NCBI GenBank assembly: GCA_036417435.1
Contig: CM070903.1
Location: 79,291,501-79,355,500, forward strand
Reading direction: 5' to 3'
Length of the DNA: 64,000 bases
DNA from: Inia geoffrensis
Taxonomy: Eukaryota; Chordata; Mammalia; Artiodactyla; Iniidae
Numbering within the stretch: position 1 is the stretch's first letter; each line of letters opens with the position of its first letter. Positions 1 through 10,669 of this stretch are shown here, piece by piece. The notes under the pieces are model-generated. The model saw only the letters and a program-made list of their open reading frames with translations, ran no database searches and was not told where the DNA came from. Position numbers and translations under genes: made by a program.

Positions 1-2418
1 GAAACTTAAGCCCTGCCTGTGATATCCTGCTCTCCTTCCCCTCCCTTCCAGACCCTTTCCTGTTCGGTAACAGCTTTCCCCAATCCAGCTCTGCTTGGGG
101 GGAAAGAACTGGAAACTTGTGGAAACGGGGAAAGGGGAGGAACAGTGTTCTTATACCGTTTTTGATTTACCAATCCAAAGAATTTGCTAGCAAATTAAAT
201 TCAAAAACTGTTTGAAGCCAGAGAACAGGTTATGGTTTTCAAGTAATTTTCACTCTTACGGGGAGTGACATGCCTTTTTATTCTTAATCTGACCATTTTT
301 AAACAATTCTTATGTGACAATCATAAATGGCTGATTCCATATTGACAGTTATTAATAAATGCTACCAGAAGGTGAATGCTAAAGCATTATAACTTGTGTA
401 TGGAATTTCTGGATTCTCAGGGTCCTGTGGTCCCAGGCATTTCATATATCTACATGTAGAACTGCATTTCTACAAAGGGCTAGTTATTAAAACATAACCC
501 TATGCAGAAAAGAAAACCGGTCTAAGCAACAGAATGGAAATGAAGCCATGAAGATAACGCATATTACACACACTAGCAGACAGATATAAAAATCATGATA
601 GAAATACACGAAATGACACAGGAGGGTAGAGAAATGCCGCCATGTTTCTTCATCAGTAGCCTCTATGTACATTAGCAGCATTTCAAGAGAAAATAGACAG
701 CTGCTGCCTCTTGATCACATATCCCTTAAAGTTTTGAAAAACGCAGACTCATGTAAAGGTATTTTCTTTCACTGTGAGTATGCCGTACTCTCACATACAG
801 CATGACTCTTTTACCTCTATAAAAGGCAGTCATTCCTACAAATACCTTCTCATCACAGTATTCATGCAATTTTTTTCCTTTTATGAGAAATAATCATTTC
901 TTTCCACTTTACTTCAACTTCATACTCTTCTTACAGTTACTTCTAAATCAACTTTCACTTCTACCTTTTTTTGCTTACACACACAGAGATCCCAGCCTGT
1001 TTATAAATGACTGCGTGTGAAATATCTCACGAACACAAAGTCAGATATGATATGACCGACAGATCTTTTTTTTAATGATCAAAACTGGACAACATTGGAT
1101 CAAATAGAAACAAGATAATCATACAAGTTACCTCCATTTTTTTTAAAAAAAAAAACATTGCTTAGTAACATTTTAAGCTAACTTTCAATATTAAAGCAAA
1201 AACAAGAAACTCAAGTTTCTCCACTGAAGACAAGCAAGCCTACTTGAATGTTTTAAAGGAAAATAGGCACTTCCTTTTCCTGCTTTAGATAACTTGATAT
1301 TTCCCCTGCTATATTTACATAGTTCAGGTGTCTAGACAATAGTGTGGTCAATATGTGATAGCGCTGGCCTTGCTTTGTTGTCTGTTGGGGACGCTTCCTT
1401 GTGCTGTCTGTCCGAGTACTATACACTTTGTTTTGATTTTTAAGGAGCTCTATTTGAGTACAACAGTCTACTTTTCCAAGCATTCACCTGCAAGCATTTT
1501 CATCTGAAACACTGAACTAGCTCTCTCCACACTGCATTCTCCCCCTCATCTGATTAGTGTCAACACAGCTGCCCTATTCTGAGGAATGTAAACTAATATT
1601 GTTGTTAGACCTCCCTCAACCTTAGGAAACTTCCTCAAAGCCTTACAGTCTCGTTAGGATTTTTTTCTTATCCCTTCAGAGATTTAAATCCCTGTGACAA
1701 ACGTGTTGAGGAGAGACCAGGGAGGCAAACACCAGTTCCATAAATAAAATCCTATATGCTATAATATACATTTACATGTATGCATGTATAAATATTTAAT
1801 AATGCATTGCTCCAAAATAACTTTGTCATCATACAGTGAAAGTCGAAGTCAATCACTAGACAATAGGGACTTGAGTGAAGTCCCCTCAGGATTTAAGTGG
1901 GTCTCTGGATTGACAGAATTCAAAATGAAGATGGCTTAAAAAAATCTCACCTGATTACTTAAAAAAAAAAAAAAAAAGCATCATTTGCTTTTAGGATGAA
2001 GTTTGAAGATAGAACTGAGGACTTAACTGAGTTGAGACACAATCAACTGATTTGTCTTAGTGATACATGAATACCCAACAGAGGAGTCAGTTCAGTGTAT
2101 CTGGCAGAATGTGATCTGCTCTCTCAGTCTGTTCTTATACAAAGTGATTTTATAAACTCCTGAATATTGGGCTTCCTCAAACACATAACATCACCCAGAA
2201 ATTTTTCTTTTCCCTTTTCTCCTACTGTTTCATCTTTTACTTTAAAAAGAATCTTACAGTCTCCACAGAAAATATTAACCAAGGAAAGAGATTCCTATAC
2301 ACAGTTTGCAAAAACATTACATTGGGTGACCAAGAACCACCAATATGTAAGCTTTTATTAAAAAAAATAGAAATGAAATAGCATCTCTAAATGGAGTGCT
2401 AAAATCTAAAAGCCTTAC
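1..2418 (-). other. TP63: TP63 intron following the DeltaN exon (partial)
   Basis: This is intronic sequence beginning at the DeltaN donor and running off the left edge. It is AT-rich with short homopolymers (around 1138-1155 and 1961-1977). I see no exon, RNA gene or well-preserved transposon. Positions 60-150 are relatively G-rich. The short ORFs here have no family features. Confidence 0.85.
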
Positions 2419-2460
2419 CTCACTAAATTGAGCCTGGGCATTGTTTTCCAGGTACAACAT
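2419..2460 (-). CDS. TP63: TP63 DeltaN-specific first coding exon (exon 3')
   Basis: This is the coding part of the alternative first exon used by DeltaNp63, the dominant isoform of basal keratinocytes, which lacks the canonical transactivation helix. The minus strand reads MLYLENNAQAQFSE, 14 codons from the ATG at 2460, followed directly by the donor GTAAGG at 2418-2413. It ends in phase 0 after GAG, matching exon 3, so both can splice to the shared exon that begins PQYTNLGLL in known p63 (beyond the left edge). The start context AACATGT has a purine at -3. No ATG precedes it in the inferred leader, so there is no upstream ORF. Residue 10 is Ala (GCT); I recall Thr in human and mouse. It lies 39 kb downstream of exon 3. 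Identification is secure because the peptide is unique to DeltaNp63. Confidence 0.97.
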
Positions 2461-2603
2461 GTTAGCTGTAAGATTGATCAATGCCGCTGTCCTCTCTTCT
2501 GGCTCCAGGATTTTGCCAACCCCCCACCCCCTCTGAGACCCTTACAGTAGGAATCTACTAAGAAGATAACAGACCTCAAGTCCCTCTCTGTCTTTCTCTC
2601 TCT
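2461..2603 (-). other. TP63: DeltaNp63 5' untranslated leader
   Basis: This stretch of about 143 bases lies between the inferred start site and the DeltaN ATG. The start is placed at the CA dinucleotide at 2604-2603, about 29 bases after the TATA-like box. The leader begins with a purine-rich GAGAGAGAAAG run and matches my memory of the human DeltaN mRNA leader. It has no ATG. It carries a G-rich run on the sense strand (GGGGGTGGGGGG, near 2520-2535). The exact 5' end is inferred, not measured. Confidence 0.8.
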
Positions 2604-2720
2604 GTACATAATTCTAGGTTCCCTAATATATACCCAACTATAGGCATGAGGGGGCGGGACTCTTCTCTTTACCTGTCCAATCCATCAACTTCCACCTGGA
2701 CTCCTCCACTCCAATGGAGT
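2604..2720 (-). promoter_or_regulatory. TP63: DeltaNp63 internal (P2) core promoter
   Basis: On the minus strand a TATA-like box, TATATATTA, lies at 2632-2624, about 29 bases before the inferred start. A GC box (plus strand GGGGGCGGGAC, 2650-2660) and two CCAAT motifs on the plus strand (2677-2681 and 2711-2715) follow at roughly -50, -75 and -110. This layout agrees with published work, as I recall it, implicating Sp1/Sp3 and NF-Y at the mouse/human DeltaNp63 proximal promoter. Binding here is inferred from motifs only. Confidence 0.82.
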
Positions 2721-3350
2721 GAGGCCTCTCCCATCTCATTAAGTAGTTAGAATTCCTTATCACCAATCTTTAAAAGAAAAAGAAAGAAAGAGAGGGGAGG
2801 AAAAAAAAAAAAAAAAAAAACAGGAGAGAGACAGGTAAAACTTTCCCTTGTCTCTTTCATAAGAAAGTACACTCTTTCCTGAAAACAAAATCTCCCCAAA
2901 CAAACCACAAACCGTACCACCACCAGGACTTACAGAAGGCACTTCAGAAAGTTGTTTTACACTTTGCATCTGCAAAGTAAAACTTCAGGGAAAGCTTTTG
3001 AAAGTTTTGTTTCGTTGTTTTCGCTTTTTAAACCTAGACGTGGAGTTTCAAGAATGATTACACAATTAGAAATTTGGGGAAACCATGCTTATATGTCCTT
3101 AATATAAAAATTAAAATCCACTGCCTGATAGGCGAAGGGTTTTCAACTTCTTCTCCCAAGAGAAACGCCAGTGGTTTCATGCAAAAAGCTATGCTAACAT
3201 AAGCCACTTGATCGTCCAGAGCGCGTTTCCATAACAATTTAAACGATTGGTCCCGTTAACTTGTAAAAACAAACAAGCATCCACATCGTGTACAGGAAAT
3301 AGAAATCCTGGGGAAAGTGCCCATTTTTTTAAAGCCCTTTAAAGAAAAAA
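2721..3350. promoter_or_regulatory. Repeat-free upstream flank of the DeltaN promoter, possible regulatory DNA
   Basis: The 630 bases upstream of the DeltaN promoter hold no recognisable transposon, only a poly-A tract at 2801-2820. They contain scattered CpGs, unusual for this AT-rich intron (for example around 3130-3145 and 3210-3255), and another ATTGG/CCAAT motif near 3246. This fits promoter-proximal regulatory sequence, but function is inferred from position and composition. Confidence 0.4.
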
Positions 3351-4324
3351 ACCTGTTTCTTTCTATCATATTTCTTGAAACATGGAATCAATACACTAGC
3401 TAATCTATTTGAATATTTATTTTCTCTACCGTATCTAGTTTTTATTAATGCTCAGAGATAATATTCTTACAAACAGGTAATTACTCATAAAAAGAATAAA
3501 TCTTAAAGTCTGAAAGACCACTTAGCTTTTGCCTTAAAAATATATTTACGTAAACGCATGACAACATTCATATAGAATCTAGCCTTGCTTACCATGATTT
3601 AGTGAAGATGAAATGCGCGCTGACGGTTATTGTGCGATCCACTAAAATATGCTCATTGCTGTCGAGTGTTCTGCATAATTCAATTAGATTTATATCTAAA
3701 CGTCACTCCTCTCCCCACACTTGGGAAGCCAAATTCCCTGTCCTGCGTGAAAGTTATAGCTGGACAAGATATCTGTACAGTAAGTCAATATTTAGATTTA
3801 TTCTAAAATTTAGATGAAAATTAGAAGCCAGAATAGGTTAGTATATAAACTTTAAAAATAAAGTGTGCAAATACATTCATGGCCTTGGATTTGCCTCCTC
3901 TTTACTTCACTTTTTGCATCCATAAAATGCATGCACATAAAGGATAATATGATCATGGGGTGATATTTACTTTTTAGCCCCTAAGTTACTGGTGAGGATG
4001 TTTCTTTTTCTGAAAAAATTTTTCAGTAATATCATTTGGTCTCAAGTGTCCAAGAATATGACAACACTAATGCTACAAATTTATATCAGACAAAATGTTC
4101 ATTTCTTCACTGAAGTATTGGAAAGATGATCTCTTACTACCTGTAATTAACCAAATAAGCTGTAGCTACAAGGCAAAAAAAAGAAGAGAGAGAGAAAGAA
4201 ACTAAAAAAGAAATGACTTGAAAAATGCAATTTCATTATTTGTACCATGAATTTAAATTATACACCCACTGACAGCTTCTGGGTCAATAGTAGAAAGCAG
4301 TTAGCTGTTTCCTTAAAGCTGTGC

Positions 4325-4480
4325 TTAGTTAAGCGGTTCAAAAACTTGGATGACCCTGAGAATCATCCAGGGTGCTTTTTAAAAACAGATTTCTTGACCT
4401 GGCCCCGTATCTACTGAATAAGGCTCTCCAGGGATACAACCTGTACATCTGTATTTTCTACAGCCCAGTAGGAAGTTCTG
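4325..4480 (+). mobile_element. MER5A-like hAT-Charlie fossil
   Basis: The sequence resembles the MER5 consensus: an internal GAGAATCATCCAGGGTGCTTT core and later an agtTCTGaatgagtcagg-type segment. Terminal repeats are eroded. Ancient non-autonomous DNA transposon, no coding capacity. Confidence 0.55.
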
Positions 4481-4879
4481 AATGAGTCAGGTTTGGAAAT
4501 TAATCTGGAGTAAATGCCATTAGCACAACTGCCCAGAAAGTCATTATTGAATTCTTTTTTACACGAACAGAGTAATGTAACCACTTGAACCCCTAAATCT
4601 AAGGTCCACAGTTTCAGATGTTGATGATATTCTATCAAATGTAAACAAATTTCATCTTTCGCAAAGTCAAAAGATTCCCAGCAGAATGTGATGGATTAAA
4701 AAGATCAAATTCCTCCTATCTACCAGCTTAGCCTTCAGCACATGCCCCTCAGACTATGATCTCTATGTACGTAACTACCAAAATCCAAACTGCGTGTATC
4801 TTACATGTAAGATTTGATGAATCTGCTGAGGCTACTTGTGTGTTTTGGGTACATGAGGGGAAGGAGTACTGGACTGGGG

Positions 4880-5020
4880 GTTACAGGAGTAACTAGGAGG
4901 TACAGGAACTACTAACAATTCTGTGTCCTTGGGGCAGGTTACTTAACCACTCTGGATTCAGGTTCCTCATTCGTGAAATGAGAGGCAGAACTAAATGATT
5001 TCTAAAGACCATTAGAAAGA
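4880..5020 (+). mobile_element. MIR SINE fragment
   Basis: Contains the MIR core pattern GTGTCCTTGGGGCAGGTTAC, then CTCTGGATTCAGGTTCCTCA and a GTGAAATGAG tail. Old and diverged. Confidence 0.7.
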
Positions 5021-5439
5021 TAAGAGTCTCTGTCCAGAATTCATGGAAGTGATTTAGAGGATTATTTACATTTCTCTTATTTTGCTGGGATATTTGTACC
5101 TCAGTTTGCTCATCTTTGAACTGTACAATGAAGCAGTTGAGTTGCACAGATACTAAGATGCTTAAATGACATAAAGAAAGAGGTACAATGTACTAGGGGG
5201 GAAATCCATGCTTTTTGCTCTAGGATATCCTCCTATTAAATTCACTACTAGCTACTAATCCATTTAAATTTGAACTTAGCACAAACATTTTCATAAAAGA
5301 GTGAATCAAAGTACATCTGATAACGTTTGATTTCAGAATCAGTGTGAATACCTGATGTAAACATCATGCCTTTATTTAAGCAAAAGGTTACAGAGAAGCA
5401 ACCATTCTCTGTATTCGCCATGCAACAATGCTTATCTTG

Positions 5440-5600
5440 GATCTCAAAGGTTTATTAATATGCATTAATTTTCCTACTACCTAATGATGTAGGTATTGTT
5501 ATCCCCATTTTACAGGCAAATAAACAAACTCAAAGATTGTAAGTAGGTTTCCCAAGTCCTCAGGAGTCAGAACAACGTTATTTAACTTTACTCACAGCTC
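5440..5600 (-). mobile_element. MIR SINE fragment
   Basis: Shows the reverse-complement MIR pattern TTATCCCCATTTTACAGGCA followed by a diverged CTCAAAGATTGTAAGTAGG. Preceded by a TGATGTAGGTATTGTTATCC segment typical of the element's 3' part. Confidence 0.65.
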
Positions 5601-5759
5601 ATGGTTTTTCATTCCCAGCCATTTCCCTCAAATTCCTCAAGGCTTCATGGCCTCAGAATCAGGCGTCAGCACTATCCCTTGAATGAAAATGCCACTGCTG
5701 TACATCTAGTGCACTGGAAGGAGAAGTCATTCAAGGTGTAACATTAACATGTACGTTTT

Positions 5760-6150
5760 CCTGAAATAATACAGCTAAAATTTTGTTGAATATCCTTCTT
5801 AACAGATACTCATGTACGAGCTCTTTGTATATTAAAGATATTAACCCTTATCATAAGTGCCGCAAATATTTTTCCACTGTGTGTATTCCTGTGTGTGTGT
5901 TTCTGGTGTTTCAACTCGTCTATGGATATACAGTTTGCTTTTTGGTGTAGAAGAATTTTATTTTTTCCATAACTGAATTTATTATATCATTTTTCTCTTA
6001 TGATTTATTACTTTTCAAAAACAGTTTGAAAGGCCTTTGCCAGTCCAACATTATAAAATCCTTCAGCCGTATTATCATTTCATATTATTATCGGCTTTTG
6101 AATTGTTTCATATGCAAATCTTTTCACTCTCAAGAATCTGTATTGGTATG
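5760..6150 (-). mobile_element. Old L1M 3' UTR fragment
   Basis: Antisense L1M-type text is present, such as GAGCTCTTTGTATATTAAAG and ATATTTTTCCACTGTGTGTA, ending near GGCCTTTGCCAGTCC. Diverged, with no ORF. Confidence 0.55.
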
Positions 6151-6799
6151 AGAAATAAATGAAGACACACTGCTACTCAAAATATATAACTTACCTTCAT
6201 CACTTTATTGAATAATTTTCTAATTTGACATGCAATCTTTATAATATACCAAATATCAATGTCTCCATTTTACATCTCTATGTGAGAAAGTTAAGCAAGT
6301 ATATAGATCTTCAGCACACAGAAAATACTTGTCTGAAGTTCCTAATCCACACTATGTAAGTTTGGGTAGGGAAAAACAGGGTACCTATAAAATTCTAGGA
6401 AGTAAAAAGTGGAAGCAATTTTGTTTTTCAGATCTATGCCTGCCCCTGTGGCTTGGGGTAAGTATAGAGAACAAGGAGACGTTTAGGTTTCATGAAGCCA
6501 TAAAAATGGAGATAAGTGTTTTAGTGGGTTCGCCTCATGAAGACTCTAGTTCTATTGAATTGAGAGAACAGAGAAGTTAGAAGAGGCTTAGTTAGTCATT
6601 TATTAAAGCAAACAAAGACTGGTGACTTGTTTTTATATTAGCAGTTGAGATTCCAAGAAAGAATATGTGCCTGGTTCTAAATTTATCAACCCTCTATGCT
6701 TTCACCAAAAATTTACCTGAATGAGATAGGAAAATGAATATCTAGCAATATCTCTACATTCTCCCCTCCCTCTAGAGGACCCTCACCATCACTTTATCT

Positions 6800-7300
6800 T
6801 TCTTAAAGAACAGCTATGATCATGTTACTCCTCAGGGTTAGTCCATGCCATTGGGACGCGGACCTCTCACTGTTGTGGCCTCTCCCGTTGCAGAGCACAG
6901 GCTCCGGACGCGCAGGCTCAGCGGTCATGGCTCACTGGCCCAGCCGCTCTGCGGCATGTGGGATCTTCCCGGTCGGCATGTGGGATCTTCCCGGTCCGGG
7001 GCACGAAATCGCGTCCCCTGCATCGGCAGGCGGAGTCTCAACCACTGCGCCACCAGGGAAGCCCAAAACCAATTATTTTTGTAGGCACTCAAGATCCTTC
7101 ATCACAGGCTGGTCCCAAGCTACCCTCTCAGCCTCATCATCCCTATTTTCCACTCTGCTTGCTACATGCTGACCCCAGCTGACCATTTCTGCCCCTCTGC
7201 TCAATCTGGTCCCTCAGTTTGAAATGCCTTCATTCTCTTTACCTGATAAATTGAAACATTTTCAAATTCTTCCAATGAATCTGAGTTCTCCAATTCCCTA
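6800..7300. mobile_element. L2-like fragment split by a CHR-2 SINE
   Basis: The left piece (about 6812-6850, GATCATGTTACTCCTCAGG) and right piece (about 7085-7290, AAGATCCTTCATCACAGGCT, then CTCTCAGCCTCATC) resemble adjacent parts of the LINE-2 3' region. A CHR-2 SINE interrupts them. Orientation not decided. Confidence 0.5.
6850..7064 (-). mobile_element. CHR-2 SINE (tRNA-Glu-derived, cetacean type)
   Basis: This reverse-complement copy ends in CACCAGGGAAGCCC, the complement of the tRNA-derived head. It retains the GC-rich body (CTCTGCGGCATGTGGGATC). It carries a perfect 22-base tandem duplication at 6952-6973 and 6974-6995. It has no poly-T start and no clear target duplication. Several short ORFs in this interval are only shadows of the repeat. 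Confidence 0.93.
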
Positions 7301-8127
7301 GCTGAAGTTCAGTTTTCTCTTATTTTATATGAATGTGTATAAAATAATAATAAAATGCTACCTTACAATGAAAAACTGTGTATAATTGTCTGTCTCCCCT
7401 ATGAGGCTATGAATTTTGAGGTCAGAGTACACTTCTGGTCATCATATCACATTTCATGTCTAAAAGCTTGATGAATATAAGTCCAGTTGAACAATTTAAC
7501 TCTGTAAGAAAAAACCAGAAAGTTGAAAATGGATTCTTTACCCAAAGTATTTATTATGACATGGATGCCTTTCCTTTAGGAATCAATGAACAGCACCTAA
7601 TTACAACAGAAGAGAGAGAAAAATGATGCTTTCGACCCAAGGATAGTATGTCAAATCTTCAGTAATTATTTGTCAAGAAGGAAAATTGTCAGCATGATAA
7701 ACCAGCAACAGACAAAAAATATTGGGGTTTTATAGAGCTTGTGTGAAAGCTAAGAAATGTTGGGACTTTCCAAGCTGCCCCAGAACAAAATCAATCAGAT
7801 CATTTTAACACCACGCACCATAAAGTCAAAGGATGACCAGCAAGACACAGTGAGTAACTTTCACAGCTCTAATCTTTCTCAAGTTAAATGATTTCCTTCC
7901 TTTCCTGCTCCAGACAGGTAAGAAGAATTAGCATTTGTAGACGCTATTGAAGGCCACTAAATTCATTCACCAAATCAATTTTCTCTTAAGTCTAAAGCTA
8001 AATTCCAAAGCAAGATAAAAAATCACATCCATTTTAGGGTCCCTAGTGAGGCTCTGAAAGATGAGTAAGCCTCATAGGTACAGAAGGGGAGATAAGTTCT
8101 GTCCTAAATCTTATAGATGTACTCAAG

Positions 8128-8128
<1 letters not shown>

Positions 8129-8160
<32 letters not shown>
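8129..8160. repeat. (TA)16 microsatellite
   Basis: Sixteen uninterrupted TA units, followed by a TTG/TTTG-rich stretch to about 8200. Confidence 0.98.
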
Positions 8161-8163
<3 letters not shown>

Positions 8164-8284
8164 CTTGTTGTTGTTGTTTGTTTGTTTTTTGTTTTTTCTG
8201 TAAACCTTCAAGTAGAAGGTAACATAGTAGACAGGGTTTAGTTTCTCTCTTTCTTGGTATATTTTGTGGATCAGATACTCTTCA

Positions 8285-8405
8285 GAGCACTTTATATATA
8301 TCAAACTCGTTTAATTCTCATAAAAATTTGTGATGTATGTGCTGTTATTATTCCTGTCTTACAGATGAAAATGAAAATGCTGATATGCAAATAAATACTA
8401 AATGG
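8285..8405 (-). mobile_element. MIR SINE fragment
   Basis: Antisense MIR pattern: AGAGCACTTTATATATATCA, then TTAATTCTCATAAAAA, TTATTATTCCTGTCTTACAG and ATGAAAATGA. Confidence 0.65.
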
Positions 8406-8589
8406 TGAAATCGAGATTTGAAGGGATCCAAAACAGTCCAAGTAAATAGGTGTCCATATGCAAAGAGATAAGATCATCTCTCATACTGTCTTTAATTTGC
8501 ACTTAAAATTTTTAGATTATAAAAATAATGTGATATTTAGAGCCCAAAACTAAAAAATAAAAATAAAAAATAGATGCTATCTATAAGCA

Positions 8590-9840
8590 TAACACTCATA
8601 GAGAACTATTATTAAAAGTTTCCTTGGTCTTTTCTCTATGTTTATAAATATATTCTGTAAGCAAAATTGGATTATATTCAACATTTTTTTTTTTTTTTTT
8701 TTAGTTATTATGGTATTATGAGCATTTTCCCATGTTAAGTATTCCTACATCTAAAAGTACTGGGTCAAAGTTTATGAACGTAAGTCACTGGATAGGTACA
8801 GAATCAAGTTATTTTCCAAAGGGCTGAATCAAATTGCATTTGTATGAGGTTAAGAACCACAGTATTAGAATGATCTTTTCCAACTGTACAAATGAAAACA
8901 AAAATTTTCTTATTTTAATATGAATCCCCTTGATTGTGAGCAAAGTTAAATGTATTTCAATATATTTCTTAGCCCTTTGCATTCCTTCTTTAGATGATCT
9001 AGTAATGTCCTTTGCTTTCCCCTCCAATCCCTACCTCACTGGAGTAGTAGTGTTTTCTTTATTAATAAAGATATTAACTCTGACATATTTGTCATATATT
9101 TTCCAAGTTTCTTTGCTGTTTCATATTATATATATTGAAATAGAAATTCTGATTACTTTATTACATAAAAATGACTTCTTAGCCATTTATCCCAGAACCT
9201 AGAGGGAACCACTGTTAAAATTTCGGTATTTTCTCTTCCAAAGATATATATTCCATCTAATTCTGTGTGCTTTACAAACTGAACATATGATAGAACATAT
9301 TAAACATATATTTTGTTAAAAGTGTGTATATGTGTTTGTATAAATGTATGCATATAGTTATTTTAAAAATTAACCTGTTAACATGATTGCATACTCAGGT
9401 CATTACTCAGGTATTTTAATTAAACCCTATGTTTTTAAATTGCTATATAGGGCTATTGAATTAATTTAGCCATTTCCCACTCATTGGGCATTCGATTTGT
9501 TTCTATTTTTCTTTAACACTATAATCTTAAAGCAAAACTGTACTACGTGGGCTTCCCTGGTGGCTCAGTGGTTGAGAGTCCACCTGCCGATGCAGGGGAC
9601 ACGGGTTCGTGCCCCGGTTCGGGAAGATCCCACATGCCGCAGAGCGGCTGGGCCCGTGAGCCATGGCCGCTGAGCCTGCACGTCCGGAGCCTGTGCTCCG
9701 CAACAGGAGAGGCCACGACAGTGAGAGGCCCGCGTACCGCAAAAAAACAAACAAACAAAAAAACAAAACAAAACTGTACTATGCTATTAATTAAAATACA
9801 TTATTAGAAGCTGCATTATTTGATTATGAGATATTTAAAT
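8590..9840 (-). mobile_element. Old L1M 3' UTR, antisense, interrupted by a CHR-2 SINE
   Basis: AT-rich antisense L1M-like text includes TTCCCATGTTAAGTATTCC, TTATTTTCCAAAGGGCTGAATC and CCATTTCCCACTCATTGGGC. A much younger SINE sits inside at 9546-9768. Two small ORFs of 72 and 90 codons here are noise in the fossil. Confidence 0.5.
9546..9768 (+). mobile_element. CHR-2 SINE with perfect 13-base target duplication
   Basis: A full-length, plus-strand, young-looking copy. The head GGCTTCCCTGGTGGCTCAGT begins at 9550. Next come the RNA polymerase III B-box region GGTTCGTGCCCCGG, the body GCAGAGCGGCTGGGCC, the end GAGAGGCCCGCGTACCGC and an A-rich tail with AAAC units. The 13 bases CAAAACTGTACTA occur at both 9533-9545 and 9769-9781. 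Confidence 0.96.
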
Positions 9841-10324
9841 ATTTTAAAGGCCAATCGATACTACTAAATTGATTTCCGGATATTACGCCAGTTTCTCTTT
9901 AAACCGTCAATATAAAACAGAGCTCACCCTGCCACAACATCATTAGCAACTATAATTATTTTCTATATTTTTTAATATTTTAGAGTAAAAATGAACAAAC
10001 AAAATTAACTTTCTCCTACTGCTGTTATACATTATTTATTAAAATGAACATACTGATCTCCATCCGCATTAGTTGGTCACCTTTGGAAAGTGCAGATCTT
10101 TAAATTATACCAACTTGTATTTGAATATTGGTATGTTTACTTATCTTCTTTGAACCTTCATCTATAAAATCAAAATATCACCCTATAACATTTAACTTCC
10201 TAACCAACCTATAGGAGTGATTAGTTTATAATAGGTTTTAGATGGATTTCAGAACCCTTTTATCCTTTTATTTATTCATATCTGTAGTCTGGACATGCTA
10301 CTAAATACCTCCAAAAATTCTTAT

Positions 10325-10656
10325 ATTTTTTTTGTATCCTTTCTTCTTTTTTTTCCTGGCTGCGTTGGGTCTTCCTTGCTATACGCGGGCTTTCTCTAGT
10401 TGCGGTGAGCGGGGGCTACTCTTTGTTGCGGTGCGCGGGCTTCTCATTGCGGTGGCTTCTCTTGTTGCGGAGCACGGGCTCTAGGCACGTGGGCTTCAGT
10501 AGTTGTGGCTCGCAGGCTCTAGAGTGCAGGCTCAGTAGTTGTGGCCCACGGGCTTAGTTGCTCCACGACATGTGGGATCTTCCCGGGCCAGGGCTCGAAC
10601 CTGTGTCCCCTGCATTGGCAGGCAGATTCTTAACCACTGCACCACCAGGGAAGCCC
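10325..10656 (-). mobile_element. CHR-1 (long) SINE with 12-base target duplication
   Basis: Reverse-complement copy of the longer CHR type, with repeated GTTGCGG/AGTTGTGGC segments and CACCAGGGAAGCCC at its right end. AAAAATTCTTAT flanks it at 10313-10324 and 10657-10668. Confidence 0.93.
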
Positions 10657-10669
10657 AAAAATTCTTATT

